Source: Lysobacterales bacterium (lineage in GTDB: Bacteria > Pseudomonadota > Gammaproteobacteria > Xanthomonadales > S139-57). Taken from it: a stretch of 15,736 bases of DNA. A program made the position numbers and the translations under genes. Under the pieces are notes generated by a model. The model was not told the DNA's origin. It worked only from the letters and a program-made list of their open reading frames with translations, and did not search any database. This document shows positions 1 to 7,556 of this stretch, one piece after another (position 1 is the first letter of the stretch; every line of letters starts with the position of its first letter). Location of the stretch: positions 1 to 15,736 of the forward strand of contig JALWTZ010000317.1 in assembly GCA_026993285.1 (NCBI GenBank), given 5' to 3'.

Positions 1-1145
1 TGCGCCGTATTGCCGAAGCCGGTGAACTGGGCGGCCAGAGCTTTCCAGCCGGTTCGCTGGCGGTGACCCGCCATGACCAGCACGGTGAGGACTGGCTGGA
101 TACCGTGCGTGCCGTGGCCGCGGAGAGCGAATTGCCCTTCCTGCCTACCCGTTCAGGCCTGGGTGCGGAAGATCTGCCGGATATTGGCGGTGAACGTTTT
201 CAACTGCTCTATCCACCGCGTATTGGCCTGCTGGTGGATGAACAAACGGATGATACCGACGCCGGTGCCATCCGCTGGTTGCTGGATACGCAATTGCAGT
301 TGCGACACAGCCTGCTGAATCTGGCGGAGGTCTCCGGTCTGGATCTGCGCAGCTACAATGTCCTGCTGCTGCCGCAGCGTTCCGGGAAGCTGCGCAAATC
401 CACCCTGAAAGTGCTGAAGACCTGGGTCGAGCAGGGCGGTACCCTGATCGCTACGGGGCGCAGCAGTGGCAGCCTGCTGGCCGCCGGCGAGAAATGGCTC
501 AAGACCCGTGCCTTGCCCAAGGCGCTGGACAAGCCGCAGTCTGCGCGCAACAGCCTGCACCGGCAATGGCTGCTGCAAACGGGGGTAAAAATCGACCCGA
601 ACATTCTGGCCCGGCCCTGGATCGAAACGGTGGAATATCCATGGGAACGCGGAAAGCTTTCGCTGTACAGCAGCCAACAGGCCCGGGAAAAGGATCGCTG
701 GCTGAAACGATTCATGCCTCAGGGCGCCTTTGTGGCTGCTGCCGCGGATACACGCCATTGGCTGGCTGACGGGCTGGAACCACAACTGCCGCTGCTGGTT
801 TCCCGCGGCCCGGTGCTGATACCGCCGGAGGAAGCAGAAACCGTGGTTCGGCTGGGTGTGCTGGAGAATGACAGCCAGGCTGCCGAGCAGGCGTTGCTCT
901 GGACAGCCGTGCCCGACAAGCAGCGCTTGCGCATGCGCCTCAGTGGTCTGCTCTGGCCGGAGGCAGCTCTGCGGCTGGCCGCTTCCGCCTGGCTGGTGCG
1001 TGAAGACCACGGCCATGGTCAGGTCATCCTCTTTGCCCAGCCCCCGGCTTTTCGCGGCAGCACCTTGGCCGGTTTGCGCGCCCTGGCCAATGCCATCGTA
1101 CTGGGCCCCGGCCTGGGTACGGAAGGCGAGCCGGTATTGCCCTGA
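1..1145 (+). CDS. M14-family zinc carboxypeptidase-like protein, C-terminal part (5' end outside window)
   Basis: The reading frame is open from the left edge (first full codon at base 3) to a TGA at 1143-1145, giving about 380 visible residues. An in-frame GTG at 63 has no reason to be the start, because coding character continues upstream (the frame there reads ...SFPAGSLAVTRHD). The visible part resembles the C-terminal region of large bacterial M14 peptidases. These have a short stretch ending in 'FPAGSLAV', then a glutamine-amidotransferase-like Rossmann region ('RIGLLVDEQ..DAGAIRWLL...YNVLLLPQRSG...WVEQGGTLIATG'). The zinc-binding HxxE...H residues and catalytic Glu of M14 enzymes would lie upstream, so activity cannot be judged here. 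It is followed after 82 bases by folD, which has its own probable promoter. The family call is from pattern memory and is moderately sure; a non-catalytic homologue is possible. Confidence 0.6.
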   Translation, partial: RRIAEAGELGGQSFPAGSLAVTRHDQHGEDWLDTVRAVAAESELPFLPTRSGLGAEDLPDIGGERFQLLYPPRIGLLVDEQTDDTDAGAIRWLLDTQLQLRHSLLNLAEVSGLDLRSYNVLLLPQRSGKLRKSTLKVLKTWVEQGGTLIATGRSSGSLLAAGEKWLKTRALPKALDKPQSARNSLHRQWLLQTGVKIDPNILARPWIETVEYPWERGKLSLYSSQQAREKDRWLKRFMPQGAFVAAAADTRHWLADGLEPQLPLLVSRGPVLIPPEEAETVVRLGVLENDSQAAEQALLWTAVPDKQRLRMRLSGLLWPEAALRLAASAWLVREDHGHGQVILFAQPPAFRGSTLAGLRALANAIVLGPGLGTEGEPVLP

Positions 1146-1193
1146 TTACCGGTCCGATCCCTATGGATAGTACGCAAAGGGCCCGGCTGGGCG

Positions 1194-1199
1194 TACAAT
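1194..1199 (+). promoter_or_regulatory. Probable -10 box of the folD promoter
   Basis: TACAAT matches the sigma-70 -10 consensus at five of six positions and lies 28 bases before the folD start, in the 82-base gap after the peptidase gene. The -35 region about 17 bases upstream (near 1171-1176, TACGCA) is a poor match. A very similar string (TACAATGCGC) occurs before the gene starting at 5868. This would drive folD and probably the TRAP transporter genes behind it. Confidence 0.45.
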
Positions 1200-1227
1200 A
1201 TGCGCCTTTCCACTTCGAGGCCTGCTG

Positions 1228-2115
1228 GTGAAAGGGCAAGTAAATATTCTGGATGGCAAGGCTACCGCCGAACGCATCATCGCGCAGGTTGCGCAGCAGG
1301 TGGACGCACGCTTGAACGCTGGTTTGCCCCGGCCGGGCCTGGCTGTGGTGCTGGTGGGAGAAGATCCGGCCTCCCGCGTCTATGTGGGCAACAAGAAAAA
1401 GGCCTGTGAGCGGGCGGGTATTCATACCCAGAGCATCGAACTGCCGGCCGACAGCAGCCAGCAGGAATTGCTGGAAGTGGTGGACCGCCTCAATGCCGAT
1501 CCAAGCGTGCATGGCATTCTGGTGCAGTTGCCGCTGCCGGCGCATCTGGATGCCACCGAGGTCACCGAACGCATTCGCCCCGACAAGGATGTGGATGGCT
1601 TTCACCCCTTCAACATCGGCAAGCTGGCCCTGCGCCAGCCTGCCCTTTCTCCCTGCACGCCCCGGGGCATCATGCGCCTGCTGCACGAGTACGACATTCC
1701 GGTGCGCGGGCGTAACGCGGTGGTGGTGGGCGCTTCCAATATCGTCGGCCGGCCCATGTATCTGGAACTGCTGATGGCCGGGGCCACGGTGACCAACTGT
1801 CACCGCTTCACCCGGGATCTGCCCGAACGGGTGGGTGAGGCCGAAATTCTTGTGGTGGCCGTGGGCAAGCCCGGCATCGTGCAGGGCGAATGGGTGCGGG
1901 AAGGCGCCGTGGTGGTGGATGTGGGCATCAACCGCCGGGAAGACGGCAGCCTCTGTGGTGATGTGGATTTCGAGCGGGCCGCGGAGAGCGCCGGCTGGAT
2001 TACCCCGGTACCGGGTGGTGTGGGGCCAATGACCGTGGCCACCCTGCTGGTTAATACCCTGCAGGCTGCCGGCGATGTACTCTGGCCCGTGGACGGCAAG
2101 GGGCGCTTTCTCTGA
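1228..2115 (+). CDS. folD: Bifunctional methylenetetrahydrofolate dehydrogenase / methenyltetrahydrofolate cyclohydrolase
   Basis: This cytosolic enzyme interconverts 5,10-methylene-THF, 5,10-methenyl-THF and 10-formyl-THF, using NADP, and supplies one-carbon units for purine synthesis and formyl-Met-tRNA. The 295-residue length is normal for the family. Visible signatures are YVGNK (residues 52-56, with catalytic Lys56), QLPLP near 100-104, DVDGFHP (121-127), PCTPRGIMRLL, the NADP-binding loop GASNIVGRP (168-176) and the C-terminal PGGVGPMTVATLL (262 onward). The usual Arg in the GRSxxVGxP loop is Ala here. The GTG start at 1228 is supported by GAGG at 1217-1220, seven bases upstream. The stop shares one base with the next start (TGATG at 2113-2117), so folD is probably co-transcribed with the transporter genes that follow, though no functional link is obvious. 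Confidence 0.97.
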   Translation: MKGQVNILDGKATAERIIAQVAQQVDARLNAGLPRPGLAVVLVGEDPASRVYVGNKKKACERAGIHTQSIELPADSSQQELLEVVDRLNADPSVHGILVQLPLPAHLDATEVTERIRPDKDVDGFHPFNIGKLALRQPALSPCTPRGIMRLLHEYDIPVRGRNAVVVGASNIVGRPMYLELLMAGATVTNCHRFTRDLPERVGEAEILVVAVGKPGIVQGEWVREGAVVVDVGINRREDGSLCGDVDFERAAESAGWITPVPGGVGPMTVATLLVNTLQAAGDVLWPVDGKGRFL

Positions 2116-2960
2116 TGTTTCGCTGGTGGTTTCTACCGCTGCTGCTGATATTGAGTGGCTGCGCCAATCTGGCGCAGCAGGCCGGCCAGCAAATGGCAAC
2201 CGATCTGGCGGCGGTCATGCAGGATCACACGGATCCGGATACCGTGGCCGAAGCCATGCCAGCCTACCTGCTGCTGATGGATGCCCTGGCGCGGCAAAAC
2301 CCGGATTCGGCCGCAACCCTGTTCAGTGCCAGCCGGCTCTACGCCATCTATGGCGGAAATTTTGTCCAGCAGCCCCAGCGGGCGGCCCTGCTCACGGAAC
2401 GGGCGCGTGAATATGCTGACCGGGCGCTTTGCCTGCAATGGCAGCCCTGGTGTCACCGTGACCCGGCAGAGCGGACGGCCTTGATCGAAGCCCTGAAAAC
2501 CCTGCCGGTATCACAACTGGATGCCTTGTATCAAACTGCCAGTGCATGGGTTGCCTGGGCGCAAACCCACAGCGAAGACTGGAACGCCGTCGCGGAAATT
2601 CCCCTGATTCAGGCCATGTTTACCCGGGTGGAACAACTGGATCCCAAGCATGACCAGGGGCGGCTTCAACTTTATCTGGGGGTGCTCAATACCCTGCTGC
2701 CACCCGCCTATGGTGGTCGGCCCGAGGTTGCCAGGGCCTATTTCGACAAGGCCATGCAGCTAAGCCAGGGGCGTGATCTGATGGTACCGGCACTCTATGC
2801 CCGGCACTATGCGCGACTGGTGTTTGATCAGAAATTGCACGACCGTCTCTTGCGGCAGGTTCTGTCAGCGGAGCCGCGGCAGCCGGGTCTGACCATGAGC
2901 AACCTCCTGGCGCAGCGGCAGGCCCGGCGGTGGTTGCAGGAATCCAACGATTATTTTTAG
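2115..2960 (+). CDS. TatT-like TRAP-associated helical/TPR lipoprotein (TPAT transporter component)
   Basis: This 281-residue protein begins with a lipoprotein signal (hydrophobic LPLLLILSGC, lipobox LSGC, lipidated Cys16), so the mature protein is membrane-anchored. The remainder looks all-helical and Ala/Leu-rich, with TPR-like stretches such as 'AREYADRALCL' and 'ARAYFDKAMQLSQGR'. Family knowledge: TatT proteins (Treponema Tp0956 and proteobacterial relatives) are helical lipoproteins that associate with a TRAP solute receptor and define the TPAT subgroup of TRAP transporters. The assignment rests on this architecture plus the position directly before dctP, dctQ and dctM. The start ATG overlaps the folD stop by one base, and dctP begins nine bases after its stop. 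Which solute is handled cannot be read from the sequence; in Treponema a hydrophobic ligand was proposed. Confidence 0.8.
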   Translation: MFRWWFLPLLLILSGCANLAQQAGQQMATDLAAVMQDHTDPDTVAEAMPAYLLLMDALARQNPDSAATLFSASRLYAIYGGNFVQQPQRAALLTERAREYADRALCLQWQPWCHRDPAERTALIEALKTLPVSQLDALYQTASAWVAWAQTHSEDWNAVAEIPLIQAMFTRVEQLDPKHDQGRLQLYLGVLNTLLPPAYGGRPEVARAYFDKAMQLSQGRDLMVPALYARHYARLVFDQKLHDRLLRQVLSAEPRQPGLTMSNLLAQRQARRWLQESNDYF

Positions 2961-2969
2961 GATGGTGCA

Positions 2970-3962
2970 ATGAAAAACTGGATTGTCTTGTGCTTGAGTC
3001 TGTTCATGTTGCCGGCACAAGCGGGCATGGTGTTGAAACTGGCCACTTCCGTGCCGGATGGCACGACCTGGATGAAGGCCATGCGCGAGGCTGGCAAGAC
3101 GATCGAGCAGAAAACCGAAGGGCGGGTCAAACTCAAGTTCTACCCAGGTGGTGTCATGGGCACCGATGCCACGGTTCTGCGCAAGATTCGGGTCGGGCAG
3201 GTGCATGGCGCCGCCTTCACCGGTGGGGAACTGTCCACCATCAGCAATGATGCGCAGTTCTACACCACTCCGTTCCTGCTGCGAACCATGGAGGAGGTGC
3301 AGCGTGTTCGGCAGGCACTGGACCCGCAGATTCGTGCCACCATCGAGAAAAAGGGCATGGTGGTGTTGGGCATGTCCGGTGGAGGCTTTGCCTATTTGAT
3401 GTCTTCCCGGCCCAATACCGCTGATCTGGATGCCATGCGCCAGCGCAAGGTCTGGGTGCCGGTAGGTGACGAACTCAACACCCGTGTACTGCGTGAAATC
3501 GGCATTTCCCCGGTGCCACTGTCGCTGGCGGATGTCTATACGGGGCTGCAAACGGGCCTGGTGGACACCGTGGCAACCACGGCCACCGGTGCGCTGGCCT
3601 TCCAGTGGTTCACCCGGCTGAAAATGATGCTGGATGTGCCTCTGGGCTATGTCATGGGCTATCTGGTGGTGGATCAGCGCTTTTTTCGTCGTATCCAGCC
3701 GAAAGACCAGCAGGTGGTGCGTGCCGTGATGAAAGCCACTTTCGAGCAACTGGATCAACTGGGCCAGGAAGAAAACGCCCAGGCCATGGCCGTGTTGCAG
3801 GAACGGGGTATACGCATGGAACACATGACCGAACCGGAACGCAAGCGCCTGCAGCAGGCTGTGGATCAGGCACTGGAACGCCTGATTGCCGAAGGCCTGA
3901 TTTCCAGAACACTGTACGACCAGGCCATCCAGTTGCTGAAGGCCAGCCGTGCCCAACCCTGA
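2970..3962 (+). CDS. dctP: TRAP transporter solute-binding protein, DctP/TatP type
   Basis: This is the periplasmic receptor of the TRAP transporter. The 330 residues start with a Sec signal peptide (MKNWIVLCLSLFMLPAQA, cleavage after Ala18), followed directly by the first beta strand 'VLKLATSVPDGTTWMKAM'. Family marks include 'EGRVKLKFYPGGVMGTDATVLRKIR' (written here only as a landmark near 50-74: FYPGG and MGTD), the 'TTPFLLRTMEEV' region, 'ADVYTGLQTGLVDTV' (188-202) and a long helical C-terminus. The residue that is normally the ligand-anchoring Arg in typical DctP proteins (GxKIRVP) is Trp162 here (KVWVP, 160-164), followed by GDELN. This suggests a different mode of ligand binding, as seen in the TatT-associated subgroup. 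AGGA at 2959-2962 precedes the ATG at 2970. The last 14 bases overlap dctQ. Substrate unknown. Confidence 0.9.
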   Translation: MKNWIVLCLSLFMLPAQAGMVLKLATSVPDGTTWMKAMREAGKTIEQKTEGRVKLKFYPGGVMGTDATVLRKIRVGQVHGAAFTGGELSTISNDAQFYTTPFLLRTMEEVQRVRQALDPQIRATIEKKGMVVLGMSGGGFAYLMSSRPNTADLDAMRQRKVWVPVGDELNTRVLREIGISPVPLSLADVYTGLQTGLVDTVATTATGALAFQWFTRLKMMLDVPLGYVMGYLVVDQRFFRRIQPKDQQVVRAVMKATFEQLDQLGQEENAQAMAVLQERGIRMEHMTEPERKRLQQAVDQALERLIAEGLISRTLYDQAIQLLKASRAQP

Positions 3963-4491
3963 ACGCCTGCAGCGCTGGTTGCGTGGCTTGCACAGGCTGG
4001 AGGATGGCCTGCTTGCCGGCTTGCTGCTGGGTAGCCTGTTTCTGGCACTGTTGCAGATTGTGCTGCGCAGTTTTTTTGACACGGGGCTGGACTGGATAGG
4101 CCCCTTGCTGCGTATCCTGATGGTCTGGTTGGGGCTGTGGGCAGGCATGATTGCCGCCCGCCAGGGTCGTCACATTACCATGGATGCACTGAGCCCGTAT
4201 CTGAGCCCGGTCTGGAAGCTTCGCCTGCGCCGCCTGACAGATGCTTTCAGCTTTGCAGTCTGCCTGTTGCTGGCCTGGGCCAGTACACAGTTGGTGCGCA
4301 TGAGCCACAGTTTTGCAGATACCGGCCCGATGGGCTGGCCCCTGTGGATCTTTCAAATCATACTGCCACTGGGTTTTTCCGTGATGGCCCTGCGCTATCT
4401 TGGCCATGCCCTGCTGGGCTGGGAAGCCCCGCCCGGTCCCCAATGGGAGCGGGTCGGCAAGCAACCGGGCGTGCAGCGAGGCCGGACATGA
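3949..4491 (+). CDS. dctQ: TRAP transporter small membrane subunit DctQ
   Basis: The 180-residue inner-membrane protein has four predicted membrane helices, roughly residues 19-40, 50-66, 96-118 and 130-152. The segment 'RILMVWLGLWAGMIAARQGRHITMDAL' (about 51-77; key points VWLGLWAG, A-R-x-x-RHI) is typical of DctQ. DctQ pairs with DctM to form the sodium-driven membrane complex and helps dock the solute receptor. The GTG start at 3949 lies within the dctP coding region, giving a 14-base overlap, and is supported by GAAGG at 3938-3942, six bases upstream. The stop overlaps the dctM start by four bases (ATGA at 4488-4491). This dense overlap implies translational coupling so that the subunits are made in fixed ratio. 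The C-terminal tail is short, basic and soluble. Confidence 0.93.
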   Translation: MPNPERLQRWLRGLHRLEDGLLAGLLLGSLFLALLQIVLRSFFDTGLDWIGPLLRILMVWLGLWAGMIAARQGRHITMDALSPYLSPVWKLRLRRLTDAFSFAVCLLLAWASTQLVRMSHSFADTGPMGWPLWIFQIILPLGFSVMALRYLGHALLGWEAPPGPQWERVGKQPGVQRGRT

Positions 4492-5759
4492 GCATGATCT
4501 GGCTGTTGGCAGTACTGCTGGGCGCTCCCCTGTTTGCAGTGATCGCGGCGGTGGCTTTTCAGGGGTTTTATCAGGAAGGTGTGGATTTGTCCGTGGTGGC
4601 CATCGAGTTCTGGCGCCTGACGGAATTGCCCGCGCTGGAAGCCATCCCCTTCTTCACCTTTGCCGGTTATCTGCTCAGCGAGAGTGGCGCACCGGCCCGG
4701 CTGGTGCGCCTCAGTGATGCCCTGCTGGGCTGGATGCCGGGCGGGCTGGTGGTTGTGACCATTGTGGGCAGTGCATTCTTTACCGCCTTTACCGGCGCGT
4801 CGGGTGTGACCATCATTGCCCTGGGTGCCTTGTTGTATCCGGCGCTGGTGCAGGCCGGCTACGGGCAGCGGTTCAGCCTGGGGCTGGTGACCAGTGCCGG
4901 CAGCATGGGCCTTTTGTTCGCGCCGGCACTGCCGTTGATTCTTTACGGTGTGGTGGCGCAGCAGACCCTGGCCCAGCTGGGGCAGGGTGGACTGGTTGGT
5001 ATTGATCAGATGTTCCGTGCCGGGGTATTGCCCGGCCTGCTGATGGTGGTGCTGCTTGCCTTGTGGTCCATTCGCCAGGCTCCGGCACGCAAGGATGCCG
5101 TGGAACGACCGGCCTTGTCGGCTGTGTTGCGGGAATCGGCCTGGGAATTGCCCTTGCCGGTGCTGGTGCTGGGCGGCATCTATGGCGGCTGGTTTGCCGT
5201 ATCCGAGGCGGCTGCGGTGACCGCCGTTTATGTGCTGGTGGTGGAAGTGGGGATACGGCGCGAGATTCCCTGGCGGGCGTTGCCACGCATCAGCCGGGAA
5301 TCCATGCTGCTGGTCGGTGCCATTCTGCTGATCCTTGGGGTATCACTGGCTTCCACCAACCTGATGGTGGATCGGGGTGTGCCCGAACAACTGTTTCAGT
5401 GGTTGTCACAACGGGTGAGCTCGGCACAGACTTTTCTCTGGCTGTTGCTGGGCTTCCTGCTACTGCTGGGCATGTTGCTGGACATTTTCTCCGCACTGGT
5501 ACTGGTGGTGCCGATGATCTTGCCTCTGGGGCTGGCCTATGGCATTCATCCGGTACACTTGGGGGTGATTTTTCTTGCCGCGATGCAGTTGGGTTATCTG
5601 ACGCCGCCGGTGGGGATGAATTTGTTTATCGCCGCCTGGCGTTTTGAACAGCCGGTCTTGCAGGTATATCGCGCCAGCCTTTCCTTCTTTCTGGTGCTGT
5701 TGCTGGCGGTGGTGCTGATCGCCTTCTGGCCGGCACTGTCGCTGTTCTGGGTACAATAG
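4488..5759 (+). CDS. dctM: TRAP transporter large membrane subunit DctM
   Basis: This is the transport-catalysing subunit, with 423 residues (the usual family length is about 425-430) and around eleven or twelve hydrophobic segments. Landmarks are 'LLGAPLFAVIA' at the start, 'EAIPFFTFAGYLLSESG' (about 51-67), 'GSAFFTAFTGASGVTIIALG', 'SAGSMGLLFAPALPLILYG' (the conserved S-G-x-L-x-P-P/A-S/P loop) and the C-terminal 'AMQLGYLTPPVGMNLFIA'. Family knowledge: the two hairpin loops of DctM bind sodium and substrate in an elevator-type mechanism. The frame stays open upstream to 4137, but the start is placed at ATG 4488 because it has GAGG at 4478-4481, sits in an ATGA overlap with the dctQ stop, and matches the length and N-terminus of the family. 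The upstream extension is an out-of-frame reading of dctQ. It is the last gene of the folD-TRAP run. Confidence 0.94.
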   Translation: MSMIWLLAVLLGAPLFAVIAAVAFQGFYQEGVDLSVVAIEFWRLTELPALEAIPFFTFAGYLLSESGAPARLVRLSDALLGWMPGGLVVVTIVGSAFFTAFTGASGVTIIALGALLYPALVQAGYGQRFSLGLVTSAGSMGLLFAPALPLILYGVVAQQTLAQLGQGGLVGIDQMFRAGVLPGLLMVVLLALWSIRQAPARKDAVERPALSAVLRESAWELPLPVLVLGGIYGGWFAVSEAAAVTAVYVLVVEVGIRREIPWRALPRISRESMLLVGAILLILGVSLASTNLMVDRGVPEQLFQWLSQRVSSAQTFLWLLLGFLLLLGMLLDIFSALVLVVPMILPLGLAYGIHPVHLGVIFLAAMQLGYLTPPVGMNLFIAAWRFEQPVLQVYRASLSFFLVLLLAVVLIAFWPALSLFWVQ

Positions 5760-5779
5760 GTCATAGAGGTTGTCAGCCT

Positions 5780-5790
5780 TGGTATACAAT
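5780..5790 (+). promoter_or_regulatory. Probable extended -10 promoter element upstream of the 562-residue gene
   Basis: The string TGGTATACAAT contains TACAAT (5785-5790, five of six to the -10 consensus) and a TG one base before TATACA, as in extended -10 promoters. A TTGTCA at 5770-5775 resembles a -35 box but is only nine bases away, too close for normal spacing. The predicted transcript would have a leader of about 70 bases. That leader contains a small hairpin, GGTGC/GCACC, at 5819-5823 and 5829-5833. Confidence 0.4.
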
Positions 5791-5855
5791 GCGCATTTCA
5801 GGCTTTGCTCTTTTTCATGGTGCATGAGGCACCCTAACCTGTGTAACCGGACAAC

Positions 5856-5859
5856 GGAG
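5856..5859 (+). promoter_or_regulatory. Ribosome binding site that fixes the start at ATG 5868
   Basis: GGAG at 5856-5859 lies eight bases before ATG 5868, an ideal distance. The in-frame GTG at 5859 overlaps this site itself and so is an unlikely start. Confidence 0.7.
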
Positions 5860-5867
5860 TGAGTACG

Positions 5868-7556
5868 ATGCTGGATGGAAACTTTCTGAAAGTCGGCAAG
5901 AAGCCCACAGCGGACCATGGTTTTACTGCCGAACCCAGGCAGGTCAAGGAATGGCTGGAGAATCTCCCCATGGCCAATCCGGCCAGTGCGGGCAAGGCCA
6001 TTTTTGAAAAGCTCAAGGCCATCAGTGAACAGTCGCTGGTGCCGAAATATCGATTCCAGATGCTGGAAACCCTGCTGGAACCCATGGACCAGATCCTGCA
6101 GCACATGGCCCGGGCTTATATGGGCAAGCCTTTCCCGTTGAATGTGAAAAGCCGCAATGCGGGGCTGATCGTGCGCGAATTCTGCCGGCTGATGGCGCAA
6201 AACTACGCGCAGGTGGCTTATGACCTGGGCGGGTTCGAAGGTAGCGTTTCCCTGTTGCACCGGGGGGTGAATATTGCCGCCCTGCAGCGTGCCTTGTGGT
6301 TCATGAAAAAACTGCAGGTCAATCTCTACCATCTCTATAGCCAGTACCCACCGGGTTTCTGGCTGGATCTGCATGGCTTGTATGCCGCGGCAGAGAAAAG
6401 CAAGCGCGCCCATAAAGTATTGAAAAGCGAGCAATGGGCCGGTTTTCCCCCTGCTTCAGCCGCTTCCCTGCGGGTACAGTGCCTGGTACTGGCCGCTTCC
6501 AACCCCTATCGGTTGCGTCAGCAGGCGGTCACTGCGCTGGAGCAGTTTCTGCAGCAGTGGGATCCGCAACTGGAGATCCACTGTGGCAGTGGGCAGCAAG
6601 AAGCCGAGGGCATGTATTTCTTCTCGCCCACGGTGGATATGCCACCAACCCGGCTCTTGCCACAGGCACAGCATTCCCAGATCTGTTGCATGAACATCCA
6701 GGCACTGGCCGCTTCACTGCCTGAAGCGGGTGTGCACTCTCCCGCCAGCGCATCCAGAGAACAGTATCTCGACCATCTCCGTCAGGAATGGGGCGTGATG
6801 CAGGCAAGGGAACACCAGCGCATGGAAGGCCAGCACCGGCTGGAAACCATTTTTGGCATGAGCCATGTGCACTACCGCATGTCGGGCAATACGCCCTTCG
6901 AGAAATTTGTCGAAAAGAGTGGCATACAGACCCAGGCGGATGATGCCAGCCTGGGTAGCTGGCTGGGCAAGAGCCTGCTGGACCATGAAGAGGCGCTGAT
7001 CAGCGAGGCACTGGTGCTGGACCAGAGCCTGGGGGGCTATCGTCTGCGCTGGAGCGGGGATGAAGTCATCCGTGCACAAGTGGGGGAACTGGTCGGCCTG
7101 ACGTTGCCCGGAGAAGAAGACGATCGCGACTGGGTGCTGGGTGTGATTCGCTGGATGAATGTGGGCAAGTCGCAGATCGAAGCAGGCGTGCAACTGCTGA
7201 GCCATCACATTGTGCCGGCTGTGATCAAATACCAGGGGCGTGGGCAGAATCCCACTTTCCTGCGCGCGCTGATGCTCAATGGCGGGCCATTCCAGACGCC
7301 GCAGCACACGGTGGTGTTGCCGGCCACGGTTGCGGATGTGCCGGAATCGCTGTTGCTGGCCTGGCTGGCGGATGAAATCGATGTGCTGGACCAGCGGGTG
7401 GAACGCGTACGGCCCACCCAGATACTGGAGCGCAATCAGGCCTTTGTGCAGCTGGACTACCAGATGGATGCCGCCACCCCGGAAACAGACCCGGCCTTTG
7501 CCCTGGATACCGATGCAGCACCGGAAGAACCCTCCCTGACCTGGGACGATCTATGA
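5868..7556 (+). CDS. Uncharacterised 562-residue protein with possible PilZ-like C-terminal region, coupled to ispG
   Basis: I do not firmly recognise this protein. It has no signal peptide or membrane helix, so it is probably cytosolic. The first 200 residues look helical ('VKEWLENLPMANP', 'LVPKYRFQMLETLLEPMDQIL', 'ALWFMKKLQVNLYHLYSQYPPGFW'). The middle section is rich in Gln and His. Residues about 388-455 read as a compact beta-rich unit ('RAQVGELVGLTLP...WVLGVIRWMNVGKSQIEAGVQLLSHHIVPAVI'), which recalls the barrel of PilZ-type domains. The classical RxxxR and D/NxSxxG cyclic-di-GMP motifs are not visible, so nucleotide binding should not be assumed. The acidic tail ends in LTWDDL. The stop overlaps the ispG start (ATGA at 7553-7556), implying co-translation. 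ATG 5868 is chosen over GTG 5859 because of the ribosome binding site. Similar large proteins in other gammaproteobacteria are usually labelled hypothetical or c-di-GMP related. Confidence 0.85.
   Translation: MLDGNFLKVGKKPTADHGFTAEPRQVKEWLENLPMANPASAGKAIFEKLKAISEQSLVPKYRFQMLETLLEPMDQILQHMARAYMGKPFPLNVKSRNAGLIVREFCRLMAQNYAQVAYDLGGFEGSVSLLHRGVNIAALQRALWFMKKLQVNLYHLYSQYPPGFWLDLHGLYAAAEKSKRAHKVLKSEQWAGFPPASAASLRVQCLVLAASNPYRLRQQAVTALEQFLQQWDPQLEIHCGSGQQEAEGMYFFSPTVDMPPTRLLPQAQHSQICCMNIQALAASLPEAGVHSPASASREQYLDHLRQEWGVMQAREHQRMEGQHRLETIFGMSHVHYRMSGNTPFEKFVEKSGIQTQADDASLGSWLGKSLLDHEEALISEALVLDQSLGGYRLRWSGDEVIRAQVGELVGLTLPGEEDDRDWVLGVIRWMNVGKSQIEAGVQLLSHHIVPAVIKYQGRGQNPTFLRALMLNGGPFQTPQHTVVLPATVADVPESLLLAWLADEIDVLDQRVERVRPTQILERNQAFVQLDYQMDAATPETDPAFALDTDAAPEEPSLTWDDL

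Noticed and set aside
153..1016. Long open frame on the minus strand opposite the M14-like gene
   Set aside because: It is antisense to a recognisable protein, has a Gln/His/Arg-rich composition typical of reversed GC-rich coding sequence, and shows no family motif.
1024..2199. 391-codon open frame on the minus strand opposite folD
   Set aside because: It spans the whole of folD in antisense, is rich in His and Gly, and has no recognisable domain; folD is certain.
2865..4148. 427-codon open frame on the minus strand opposite dctP
   Set aside because: It covers dctP and parts of its neighbours in antisense, with biased His/Gln/Arg composition and no ribosome site or motif.
4137..4487. Upstream extension of the dctM frame
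   Set aside because: It only reads dctQ in another frame; the family length, ribosome site and ATGA overlap all place the start at 4488.
5770..5775. TTGTCA as a -35 box for the promoter at 5785-5790
   Set aside because: The spacing of nine bases is far below the 16-18 required.
5460..6434. 324-codon open frame on the minus strand across the dctM end and the next gene
   Set aside because: It crosses a probable plus-strand promoter and two plus-strand genes, and has reversed-coding composition.
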